This document shows positions 1 through 5,954 of a DNA stretch of 6,607 bases, in pieces; the stretch's first letter is position 1, and the number at the start of each line of letters is the position of its first letter. A program made the position numbers and the translations under genes. Location: positions 1 through 6,607 of the forward strand of contig NZ_JOAI01000106.1 in NCBI RefSeq assembly GCF_000717715.1, written 5' to 3'. This DNA is from Streptomyces sp. NRRL B-24484. Lineage in GTDB: Bacteria > Actinomycetota > Actinomycetes > Streptomycetales > Streptomycetaceae. Below the pieces are notes generated by a model that did no database searches, had not been told where the DNA came from, and saw only the letters and a program-made list of their open reading frames with translations.

Positions 1-146
1 TCCTCACCACCGGCGCCACCAACAACGACATCGCCCGCACCCTCGCCCTCTCCCCCCGCACCGTCGAACACCACGTCGCCAACGCGCTCAAGAAACTCGA
101 CACCACCCGCAACAACGTCCACGAGGCACTCGACAACAGAGGGTGA
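1..146 (+). CDS. LuxR-family (probable LAL) regulator, C-terminal fragment ('copy 0')
   Basis: The reading frame enters from upstream of the window; the first full codon is at 3 and the stop is TGA at 144-146, giving 47 visible residues. They form the C-terminal part of a GerE/LuxR helix-turn-helix: a TNNDIARTLALS segment, then the recognition helix SPRTVEHHVANALKKL, then a short final helix ending DNRG. In this family the domain binds DNA and usually sits at the extreme C-terminus, as here. The first 86 bases are identical to 2974-3059 in the downstream regulator, so the missing body is very probably another ATPase/TPR LAL paralogue; that part is inference. This is the only intact helix-turn-helix end in the window and shows what the next two copies have lost. 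Its frame is the same as that of the downstream ATG at 255, with the stop between them. Confidence 0.88.
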   Translation, partial: LTTGATNNDIARTLALSPRTVEHHVANALKKLDTTRNNVHEALDNRG

Positions 147-187
147 CCCCGGGTCCTGCGCCGTGAAACGGGAGTCCGGCCTGCTGG

Positions 188-195
188 TCGGCCGA
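188..195. promoter_or_regulatory. TCGGCCGA palindrome in the leader of copy 1
   Basis: TCGGCCGA is a perfect palindrome at 188-195; with flanking bases it extends to a 10-base palindrome at 187-196 (GTCGGCCGAC). The same 8-mer occurs at 3062-3069, also just upstream of the conserved AGTGGAACAATC element. It could be an operator half-site or part of a small hairpin: CGGCC at 177-181 can pair with GGCCG at 190-194 around an 8-base loop. Short GC palindromes are common in such GC-rich DNA, so the only support is the shared position in two leaders. Confidence 0.2.
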
Positions 196-202
196 CGAGC
201 GA

Positions 203-228
203 AGTGGAACAATCCCTTCCATGACTGC
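203..228 (+). promoter_or_regulatory. Conserved leader element upstream of copy 1 (candidate promoter or operator)
   Basis: AGTGGAACAATC at 203-214, eight variable bases, then GACTGC at 223-228. The same two blocks with the same 8-base spacing occur at 3069-3094 ahead of copy 2, although the surrounding leader sequence has diverged. The distance to the ATG is also nearly the same, 52 bases from the first A here and 54 in copy 2. TGGAACAAT resembles an extended -10 (TGn followed by AACAAT, 4 of 6 matches to TATAAT), which would put the transcript start near 220. No convincing -35 was found. It could equally be a regulator binding site. The conservation is seen; the role is inferred. Confidence 0.35.
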
Positions 229-245
229 CTGATCGGTCTGTGTCC

Positions 246-250
246 GGAGG
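246..250 (+). promoter_or_regulatory. Ribosome binding site of the LAL fusion gene
   Basis: GGAGG lies four bases before the ATG at 255. It decides the start: the in-frame GTG at 240 precedes this site and has no Shine-Dalgarno of its own. Starting at 255 also gives an MPxVR N-terminus matching the start of copy 2 at 3123. Confidence 0.7.
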
Positions 251-254
251 CGCC

Positions 255-3200
255 ATGCCAGGTGTGCGGGTCGGCAGGCCCGGTTCCGACCGCCGCGCGG
301 GCTTCGCGTTCGTGGGGCGTGACGGCGAGCTGCGCGAACTCCTGGACGCTCTCCAGGAGGGGCCGGCCGTGGTCTTCGTGGAGGGCGAGCCGGGAATCGG
401 GAAGTCCCGGCTGCTGAGCGAGGCCGCGAGCCGCCTGCATGCCAACGGCCTGCCCGTCCTGCGCGGCGCGTGTCACCCGTTGCGCGAGCCGCTGCCCTTC
501 GGCCCGGCCGTGGACGCCCTGCGCGGCGGCGCATCGCACTTCGGAGCCGGCGTGCGGTTCGGCCCGGCGGCCGCCGTCCTCGCACCCCACCTGCCGGAAC
601 TGGCCGACCGGCTCCCCGTACCCGACTCCGGCTCCGGCTCCGGGGACGGCACCCGCAGCCAGCAGCTGATGCGCGCGGTGCACGAGGTGCTGACCGCCCT
701 CGGTCCCGCCGTACTGATGGTGGAGGACCTGCACTGGGCGGACGAGGCCACTCGCGACCTGCTGCTGTTGCTGGCCCGCAACCCGCCGCAGCAGCTGCGG
801 CTCGCCCTCACCTACCGCCCGCGCGACCTCCCCGGCAGCGGGAACGTCCTCGGCTCCCCCTACCGCCGCCCGGTCGGCGTCGGCGGAACCGACATCACCC
901 TGGAGCCACTCACCGAAGCCCAGATCCGGCAACTGGCCACCTCGGCAATCGGCCCGGCGGCCACCGGCCCCCTCTGCCGCGAACTCTTCGAACGCAGCGG
1001 CGGCCTCCCGCTCGTCGCCGAGGAGGACCTCCTCGTCCTGGCCGACCGGCTCGCCCTGTCCCGTAGCGGCGCGCCGCTGGCCTTCGAGGACACGGCGGTG
1101 CCGCGCGCTCTGCAGGAGGCGGTGAACAGCCGGGTCGTACCGCTCGGCAACGATGCCACGGCCACGGTTCAGGCCGCCGCCGTCCTGGCCGTCCCCGCGA
1201 GCGAGGACCAGCTGGCCTCGGTGGCCGGGCTGGCGGCCGATCAGAGCGAAGACGCCCTCATCGCGGCACTTGAAGCCGATGTGCTGGTGACGAAGGACGG
1301 CGGCCGCTACGGCTTCCGCCACGTGCTGGCCCGCCGGGCCGTGTACGACGGGATCCCCGGCCCGCGCCGCCGCCGCCTGCACACCCGTGCCGTCGAGGTC
1401 CTGTCGGCACAGGACCCGCCCGCGCTGGTCCAGATCGCCCACCACACCCGCAGGCTCGGCGACACCGCCGCCTGGCTGCCCAGGGCACAGGCCGCCGCCG
1501 ACCACGCCACCGAGGTCGGCGACCACGGCGTCGCCGCCGAACTCCTCCAGCAGCTCCTCGCCGAACCCACCTTGCCGCCCGGCGACCGTTCCCGGTGTGC
1601 TCTCGCCCTCAGCGCCATCGCCGTCTACCGGACCGATCCCACCGCCAGCATCGCGATCCTGCAGCGGATCCTCGCCGACCCCGCACTGGCCACCGAGGTC
1701 CGCGGCGAGATCCGCTTCAACCTGATCCGGCTCCGGGCCAACACGGATGTCCGCTGGAACAACCTCGCCGAGCTGGAACAGGCCATCGCCGAGCTGGAGA
1801 GCAGGCCGGCACAGGCGGCCGCCGCGATGGCAAGCCTCGGCTACTACTCGGGTCTGAGCCCGAGGGGCGGCAACATAGCCGAGGATCTGGCACTGGCGGA
1901 GCGAGCGGCACACCTGGTGGCCCGCAGCGACGACCCGCTCGCGCAGGCGGACGTGCTGGCCAACCGCATCACCCTGCTGGAGCTCGTCGGCTACCCGCGG
2001 GGCCGGGAACTCCTCGGCCACCTGCCTCGCGACAGCACGGATCGCGCAATCCTCCGCCAGTGCGCCCGTGCATTGCACAACGCGGCCTGCTTCGAGTTGG
2101 CCCACGGCTGCGACGACGTGGCGCGCGCCCTGGTCGAGGAGGCCGAGGAACTGAGCCGCCGCGCCGGTTCCCAGCTCCTCCAGTACGGCTGCCGCCAGAT
2201 CCGGCTCGAACTCGATCTGGCCGGCGGACGCTGGTCCGACCTCGACCGGACCATCGAGACGATGGCGCAGGAGACCGCCGAGGGCAGCCCGCAACGGTCC
2301 GATGTGCTCCTGGTACGTGCCGCGCTCGACACGGCGCAGGGCCGGTGGGCAAGGGCCCGCGAGGACCTGCTTCCGCTCGCCGACGCCTCCAACTCGGACG
2401 TCGGGCCCGTGGCGATCGCCGGGCTGGCCAGGCTCGACCTGCGGGAAGGCGACGCGGAGGCCGCCTGGCTGCGGACGAAGCCGGTGGTGGCGTTCATGCG
2501 CCGCAAGGGCCTGTGGGCGCGGCCCATCGATGTGGTTCCGATCGCCGTGGAGGCTGCCCTCGCCTGCGGCCTCCGCGACGAAGCCCGTCGGCTGACCGAC
2601 GACGCCGAACGCGGCACCGAAGGCCTGAACGCGCCCGGGACCACCGCGGGGGTGTCATGGAGCCGGGGGCTGCTCGCGGCGGAGAGCGACCTCGGAACCG
2701 CTCTGGACCACCTCGAACGCGCCCGTGCCCAGTACGAGGCGATCGGCCGCGTCCACCTCGCCGCCCTGGTGGCCGAGCAGACCGGACGCCTCACCTTGGC
2801 ACAGCGGCCCGAGGCAGCCGCCCGCGAGCTCCAGGACGCCCTCGACGTCTACACCCGCCTCGGCGCCACCGCCGACGCCGCCCGCTGCGAACAGGCCCTG
2901 CGCGACACCGGCCGACTCCGCCCCCGCACCCACGGCACCGACCTCTCCCCCCGCGAACAGCAGGTCGCCCAACTCCTCACCACCGGCGCCACCAACAACG
3001 ACATCGCCCGCACCCTCGCCCTCTCCCCCCGCACCGTCGAACACCACGTCGCCAACGCGGATCGGCCGAGTGGAACAATCTGTTACGGGACTGCGTGTGG
3101 CCAGTCCGTCCGGAGATGTGTCATGCCAGCTGTGCGGGCCGACCGGCCCGGTTCCGACCGCCGTTCGGGCTTCGCGTTCGTGGGGCGTGACGGCGAGCTG

Positions 3201-5954
3201 CGCTCACTGGCGGGTGCTCTCCGTGACGGTCCGGCGGTGGTCCTCGTGGAGGGCGAGGCCGGGATCGGCAAGTCCCGGCTGCTGCGGGAGGCCGCACACA
3301 GCCTGACCGGCGACGGGATGCCGGTCCTGCGTGGCTGGTGCCACCCACTGCGCGAGCCGCTGCCGTTCGGTCCGGCGACCGACGCCCTGCGCGGCGGCCG
3401 GTCGTACTTCCGGACCGACACGAGGTTCGGCCCGGCAACCGCCGTCCTCGCACCGCATCTGCCCGAGCTCGCCGACCGCCTTCCCGCCGTTGTCCCGGAC
3501 CCCGGGGACAGTACCCGCACTCAGCAGATGATGCGCGGCATGCACGACATGCTGAGTGCCCTGGGGCCGGCCGTGCTGATGGTGGAGGACGTGCACTGGG
3601 CGGACGACGCCACCCGTGACCTGCTGCTCCTGCTCGCCCGCAACCCACCGCGGCAGCTGCGGCTCGTCCTCACCTACCGGGGGCAGGACCTGCCCGGCGG
3701 CAGGAACGTCCTCGGCTCCCCCTACCGCCGCCCGGTCGGCGTCGGCGGCACCGAGATCACCTTGGAACTCCTCACCGAACCCGAGGTCCGGGAACTGGCC
3801 GTCTCCGTCCTCGGCCGAGCCGCCACCCCCTCCCTCTGCCGCGAACTGTACGAACGCAGCGGCGGCCTCCCGCTCGCCGTGGAGGAGGACCTCCTCGTCC
3901 TGGCCCACCGCACCACCCTGCCCGAGCGGGGCGACGCACCACTGACGCTCCAGGACACGGGGGTGCCGCGCGCCCTGCAGGAAGCGGTGAACAGCCGGAT
4001 CGAAGCGCTCGGCCCGGACGCCACGGCCCTCGTGCAGGCCTCCGCCGTCCTGGCCGTCCCCGCAAGCGAGGAACTCCTCGCCGCGACGGCCTCGCTGGCA
4101 GAGAGCCAGGCCGAGGACGCCCTGATCGCGGCACTTGAGGCCGATGTCCTCGTGGAGAAGGCCCCTGGACGGTACGGATACCGGCACATCCTGGCCCGCC
4201 GCGCGGTCTACGACAAGATCCCGGAGCCGCGTCGGCGCCGCCTGCACACCCGTGCCATCGAGGTCCTCGCCGCCCAGGAGGCGCCCGCGCTCGTCCAGAT
4301 CGCCCACCACACCCGCAGGCTCGGCGACACCGCCGCTTGGCTGCCCGCGGCCACGGCCGCCGCCGACCACGCCACCGCCGTCGGTGACGACGGCGTCGCC
4401 GCCGGTCTGCTACGGCAACTCCTCGCCGAACCCGCCCTTCCGACCGTCGACCGCACGCGTGCCGCACTCACGCTCAGCAAGTACGTCGTCTACCGGACCG
4501 ACTCCGCGGAAGGCGAAGCAGCCCTGCGCCGCATCCTGGAAGACCCCGCTCTCGCCACCGAGACCCGCGGCGAGATCCGCTTCGGCCTGGCCCGGGCCCT
4601 GCGTTCGACCAATGTCCACGACGACCGGCTGAGCGAGTTGAAGCTGGCCGTCGCCGAACTGGAGAGCAGGCCCGCACTCGCAGCCGCGGCCATGGCCTGC
4701 CTCGGCTGGCTCTCCGCCCTGAGTCCGGGGGGAGGGAGCGTCCCGGAGAACATGGCCCTCGTGGAACGGGCGAGCGACCTGGCAGCACGCAGTCAGGACC
4801 CGCTCGCACAGGCGGACGTACTCGCCAGCCGGATCACCCTGCTGGAACTCGTCGGCGATCCACAGGGCCGCGAACTCCTGGACCAGCTGCCCCGCGACAG
4901 CACGGACCGCGGCGTCCTTGCCCAGTGCGCCCGGGCCCTCCACAACGCGGCCTTCCACGAGATGCTCCGCGGGTGCGACGAAACGGCCCGCGGAATAATC
5001 GGCGCGGCCGAGGAGCTGTGGCGGCGGTCCAGCCGCGCACCGGCGTCGTTCGGCTCGCGCATCCTGCAGTTGCAGATCGATCTGGCCGGCGGACGCTGGA
5101 CCGGCCTCGGCCACACCATCGGGGCGATGCTCCAGGAAAGGCCCGAGGGCGCCCCGGAGCATGTCGAACTCCTCATGGCCCGCGCCACGCTGGACACGGC
5201 ACACGGCCGGTGGGCCAGGGCCCGCCAAGACCTCGTCGCGGCCACCACCGCGCTCAACGAGAACGTGGCCAAGGAGGCGCTGACCCTGGTCGCCCGGCTC
5301 GATCTGCTGGAGGGTGCCCCGGAGGCGGCCTGGCAGCGGACAGAAGCGGCGGTGACGGTCATGCGGCGCAAGGGCCTGTGGACATGGCCCGTCGACCTGC
5401 TCCCGATCGCAGTCGAAGCCGCGCTGGCCTGTGGGCTGCACGATGAGGCACGGCAGCTGACCTGCGAGGCCGAGCACGGCATCGAAGGCCTCAATGCCCC
5501 CGGCGTCGCGGCCGGACTTCAGTGGTGCCGCGGAATGCTCGCGGCGGGGCACGACCTCGACACCGCCCTCACTCATCTGGAACGTGCCCGCTCCCGGTAC
5601 GAGGCCATCGGCCGCGTCCACCCCGCGGCGAGGGTTGCCGAAGCAACCGGCCGCCTCAAGCTCGCGCACAGGCCCGAGGCAGCCGCCCGTGAGCTCCAGG
5701 ACGCCCTCGACGTCTACACCCGCCTCGGCGCCACCGCCGACGCCGCCCGCTGCGAACAGGCCCTGCGCGACACCGGCCGACTCCGCCCCCGGTCGTCGCC
5801 GGTCCGCCGGGCTGTGTCCTGTCTGGCCGGCGCCCCTTTGCAGTGGCCGTGGGTGACAGGTGCTCGGCGGAGATCGGTGATGTGGTGCGTTTGCTGGTGC
5901 GGCGTCAGGCGGGCAGGCCGATGGCGCGTTCGCCGCTGCGGCGCTGCTGGATGA
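255..5954 (+). CDS. Tandem in-frame fusion of two LAL-type LuxR-family ATPase regulators, both lacking a complete DNA-binding domain
   Basis: One frame of 1,899 codons, about twice the 900-1,000 residues usual for LAL regulators. Residues 1-935 are copy 1: ATPase with Walker A GEPGIGKS (44-51) and Walker B LMVED (154-158) followed by LHWAD, a long helical TPR-like region (about 400-870), and a truncated LuxR helix-turn-helix (897-935). Residues 936-956 are translated leader of the next gene. Residues 957-1846 are copy 2: Walker A GEAGIGKS (1000-1007), Walker B LMVED (1108-1112), the same helical region, then nothing of the helix-turn-helix. Residues 1847-1899 are unrelated tail. LAL proteins are STAND-type NTPases thought to couple nucleotide and ligand sensing to DNA binding. 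With both DNA-binding ends damaged, this product should be unable to act as a normal activator. No in-frame stop and no TTA (bldA) codon was found. It may be a degenerating gene pair, a functional double ATPase, or an assembly artefact; the frame itself is certain. Confidence 0.85.
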   Translation: MPGVRVGRPGSDRRAGFAFVGRDGELRELLDALQEGPAVVFVEGEPGIGKSRLLSEAASRLHANGLPVLRGACHPLREPLPFGPAVDALRGGASHFGAGVRFGPAAAVLAPHLPELADRLPVPDSGSGSGDGTRSQQLMRAVHEVLTALGPAVLMVEDLHWADEATRDLLLLLARNPPQQLRLALTYRPRDLPGSGNVLGSPYRRPVGVGGTDITLEPLTEAQIRQLATSAIGPAATGPLCRELFERSGGLPLVAEEDLLVLADRLALSRSGAPLAFEDTAVPRALQEAVNSRVVPLGNDATATVQAAAVLAVPASEDQLASVAGLAADQSEDALIAALEADVLVTKDGGRYGFRHVLARRAVYDGIPGPRRRRLHTRAVEVLSAQDPPALVQIAHHTRRLGDTAAWLPRAQAAADHATEVGDHGVAAELLQQLLAEPTLPPGDRSRCALALSAIAVYRTDPTASIAILQRILADPALATEVRGEIRFNLIRLRANTDVRWNNLAELEQAIAELESRPAQAAAAMASLGYYSGLSPRGGNIAEDLALAERAAHLVARSDDPLAQADVLANRITLLELVGYPRGRELLGHLPRDSTDRAILRQCARALHNAACFELAHGCDDVARALVEEAEELSRRAGSQLLQYGCRQIRLELDLAGGRWSDLDRTIETMAQETAEGSPQRSDVLLVRAALDTAQGRWARAREDLLPLADASNSDVGPVAIAGLARLDLREGDAEAAWLRTKPVVAFMRRKGLWARPIDVVPIAVEAALACGLRDEARRLTDDAERGTEGLNAPGTTAGVSWSRGLLAAESDLGTALDHLERARAQYEAIGRVHLAALVAEQTGRLTLAQRPEAAARELQDALDVYTRLGATADAARCEQALRDTGRLRPRTHGTDLSPREQQVAQLLTTGATNNDIARTLALSPRTVEHHVANADRPSGTICYGTACGQSVRRCVMPAVRADRPGSDRRSGFAFVGRDGELRSLAGALRDGPAVVLVEGEAGIGKSRLLREAAHSLTGDGMPVLRGWCHPLREPLPFGPATDALRGGRSYFRTDTRFGPATAVLAPHLPELADRLPAVVPDPGDSTRTQQMMRGMHDMLSALGPAVLMVEDVHWADDATRDLLLLLARNPPRQLRLVLTYRGQDLPGGRNVLGSPYRRPVGVGGTEITLELLTEPEVRELAVSVLGRAATPSLCRELYERSGGLPLAVEEDLLVLAHRTTLPERGDAPLTLQDTGVPRALQEAVNSRIEALGPDATALVQASAVLAVPASEELLAATASLAESQAEDALIAALEADVLVEKAPGRYGYRHILARRAVYDKIPEPRRRRLHTRAIEVLAAQEAPALVQIAHHTRRLGDTAAWLPAATAAADHATAVGDDGVAAGLLRQLLAEPALPTVDRTRAALTLSKYVVYRTDSAEGEAALRRILEDPALATETRGEIRFGLARALRSTNVHDDRLSELKLAVAELESRPALAAAAMACLGWLSALSPGGGSVPENMALVERASDLAARSQDPLAQADVLASRITLLELVGDPQGRELLDQLPRDSTDRGVLAQCARALHNAAFHEMLRGCDETARGIIGAAEELWRRSSRAPASFGSRILQLQIDLAGGRWTGLGHTIGAMLQERPEGAPEHVELLMARATLDTAHGRWARARQDLVAATTALNENVAKEALTLVARLDLLEGAPEAAWQRTEAAVTVMRRKGLWTWPVDLLPIAVEAALACGLHDEARQLTCEAEHGIEGLNAPGVAAGLQWCRGMLAAGHDLDTALTHLERARSRYEAIGRVHPAARVAEATGRLKLAHRPEAAARELQDALDVYTRLGATADAARCEQALRDTGRLRPRSSPVRRAVSCLAGAPLQWPWVTGARRRSVMWCVCWCGVRRAGRWRVRRCGAAG
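841..886 (+). repeat. 46-bp identical block shared with 3703-3748
   Basis: The 46 bases at 841-886 are identical to 3703-3748 in copy 2, while bases directly on both sides differ. They encode the NVLGSPYRRPVGVGG stretch after the ATPase core. The offset between copies here is 2862, against 2868 at the start codons and 2865 near the 3' ends, which marks small in-frame indels: two codons fewer in copy 2 in the acidic/Gly-Ser loop before the Walker B region, and one codon more before the APL segment. Confidence 0.7.
1428..1471 (+). repeat. 44-bp identical block shared with 4293-4336
   Basis: The 44 bases at 1428-1471 are identical to 4293-4336, covering the VQIAHHTRRLGDTAA segment of the helical region. 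Synonymous third positions are also unchanged, unlike the neighbouring sequence. This fits either strong constraint or a gene conversion tract. Confidence 0.65.
2806..2926 (+). repeat. 3' homogenised block of copy 1, near-identical to 5671-5791
   Basis: From 2806 to 2926 the sequence matches 5671-5791 with a single synonymous difference (2825 C versus 5690 T). The last 101 bases, 2826-2926, are identical. The block encodes the final helix pair before the helix-turn-helix (PEAARELQDALDVY through RLRPR). Identity ends exactly where copy 2 leaves homology, at 5791/5792. Confidence 0.85.
2974..3059 (+). repeat. 86-bp direct repeat of window bases 1-86 (helix-turn-helix coding block)
   Basis: Bases 2974-3059 are identical to bases 1-86, offset 2973. 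The match probably extends further left in copy 0, beyond the window edge. It codes for the LuxR helix-turn-helix from TTGATNNDIAR through VEHHVANA. Identity stops abruptly at 3059/3060, which is the fusion breakpoint: copy 0 continues with CTCAAGAAACTC, copy 1 with GATCGGCCGAG. Confidence 0.9.
3069..3094 (+). promoter_or_regulatory. Conserved leader element upstream of copy 2 (candidate internal promoter or operator)
   Basis: AGTGGAACAATC at 3069-3080 and GACTGC at 3089-3094, with the same 8-base gap as at 203-228. If it is a promoter, the region that would hold its -35 now lies at or beyond the fusion breakpoint and consists of copy 1 coding DNA, so promoter strength may be changed or lost. 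Confidence 0.33.
3112..3115 (+). promoter_or_regulatory. Internal ribosome binding site ahead of copy 2 ATG
   Basis: GGAG sits seven bases before the ATG at 3123. It is the original translation signal of copy 2 and could still give a separate 943-residue product from within the fusion message. Confidence 0.5.
3123..5792 (+). other. LAL module 2 (copy 2), helix-turn-helix completely missing
   Basis: These 890 codons begin with their own ATG and ribosome binding site and run parallel to copy 1 almost throughout; by eye most residues are the same. The ATPase features are intact: FVGRDGEL, P-loop GEAGIGKS (local residues 44-51), Walker B LMVED (local 152-156) followed by VHWADD. The RYGYRH...RRAVYDKIP and VQIAHHTRRLGD segments and the TPR-like helices follow. 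Homology ends at RLRPR. The linker HGTD and the whole LuxR domain present in copy 1 are absent, so this module can sense and hydrolyse in principle but has no visible output domain. It could be translated either as the second half of the fusion or from its own start. Walker and structural motifs show no decay, so truncation may be recent or the ATPase may still be under selection. Confidence 0.78.
5671..5791 (+). repeat. 3' homogenised block of copy 2, near-identical to 2806-2926
   Basis: Partner of 2806-2926; one difference in 121 bases, and 5691-5791 identical to 2826-2926. The right edge is the point where copy 2 is replaced by unrelated sequence. Confidence 0.85.
5793..5954 (+). other. 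Non-homologous C-terminal tail of the fusion, running antisense into the permease gene
   Basis: After the breakpoint the frame stays open for 53 codons (SSPVRRAV through RCGAAG) before TGA at 5952-5954. The tail is rich in Arg, Trp and Cys (for example WCVCWCG) and looks like chance translation of GC-rich non-coding DNA. Its last 50 bases overlap the 3' end of the minus-strand permease. No transposase, inverted repeat or other mobile-element mark was found between 5792 and 5904 that would explain the join. Confidence 0.7.
5818..5860. terminator. Possible hairpin between the convergent genes
   Basis: CCTGTC at 5818-5823 is the reverse complement of GACAGG at 5855-5860, and inside it GGCC at 5825-5828 can pair with GGCC at 5845-5848, with an unpaired bulge on the right arm. 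It lies just downstream of the permease stop on the minus strand, where a terminator would be expected. There is no T-tract and the stem is imperfect, so this is a weak call. Confidence 0.22.

Larger units (their letters stand above)
255..3059 (+). other. LAL module 1 (copy 1), helix-turn-helix truncated
   Basis: These 935 codons match an almost complete LAL regulator. The FVGRDGEL motif at residues 19-26 is the usual opening of the family's ATPase domain, followed by the P-loop at 44-51 and the Walker B/LHWAD stretch at 154-163. A TYRPRDLP strand-turn and the RYGFRH...RRAVYDGIP region typical of the post-ATPase helical domain follow, then helical TPR-like repeats to about residue 870. The LuxR domain begins LSPREQQ at 897 and is cut after VANA at 935, inside the recognition helix. 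Compared with copy 0 it lacks the last 19 residues, LKKL through DNRG, which include the end of helix 3 and the final helix that GerE-type domains use for dimer contacts. Loss of DNA binding is therefore expected. Confidence 0.8.
3060..3122 (+). other. Fusion seam: leader of copy 2, now read as coding sequence
   Basis: These 63 bases are open in the fusion frame and would encode 21 residues (DRPSG through RRCV), including three cysteines, with no resemblance to the family. They align instead with the untranslated leader of copy 1: TCGGCCGA, AGTGGAACAATC, GACTGC and a GGAG site occur in the same order ahead of the ATG. From 86 to the ATG at 255 is 169 bases; from 3059 to the ATG at 3123 is 64. 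The difference of 105 is a multiple of three, so the loss removed the stop of copy 1 without breaking the frame. The leader of copy 1 carries frame stops at 144 and 222; this one carries none. Confidence 0.75.

Noticed and set aside
205..234. ECF sigma factor promoter with GGAAC as -35
   Set aside because: No GTT- or CGTC-like -10 conserved between the two leaders was found at the usual 16-18 base spacing, so I left the element as an undefined promoter or operator.
240..254. Upstream GTG start at 240 for the LAL fusion
   Set aside because: It lies before the GGAGG at 246-250, has no Shine-Dalgarno of its own, and adds five residues that copy 2 does not share.
1595..3190. A long plus-strand open frame in another frame through copy 1
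   Set aside because: Its translation is Arg/Pro/Gly-rich and low in complexity, as expected from an off-frame reading of GC-rich coding DNA; the LAL frame explains this region fully.
3204..5669. Long minus-strand open frames at 3204-4370 and 4410-5669
   Set aside because: They are antisense to the conserved ATPase and TPR-like coding sequence, show no family motifs and have no ribosome binding site of note. Antisense frames stay open because GC-rich codons rarely yield stops.
5792..5904. Insertion sequence or attachment site at the end of copy 2
   Set aside because: No transposase frame, terminal inverted repeats, target duplication or tRNA sequence was found in this stretch.
255..5954. Double STAND ATPase as an Avs-type antiphage system
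   Set aside because: The motifs (FVGRDGEL, LHWAD, LuxR remnant) are those of LAL transcription regulators. No nuclease, protease or other effector domain and no defence neighbours are visible.
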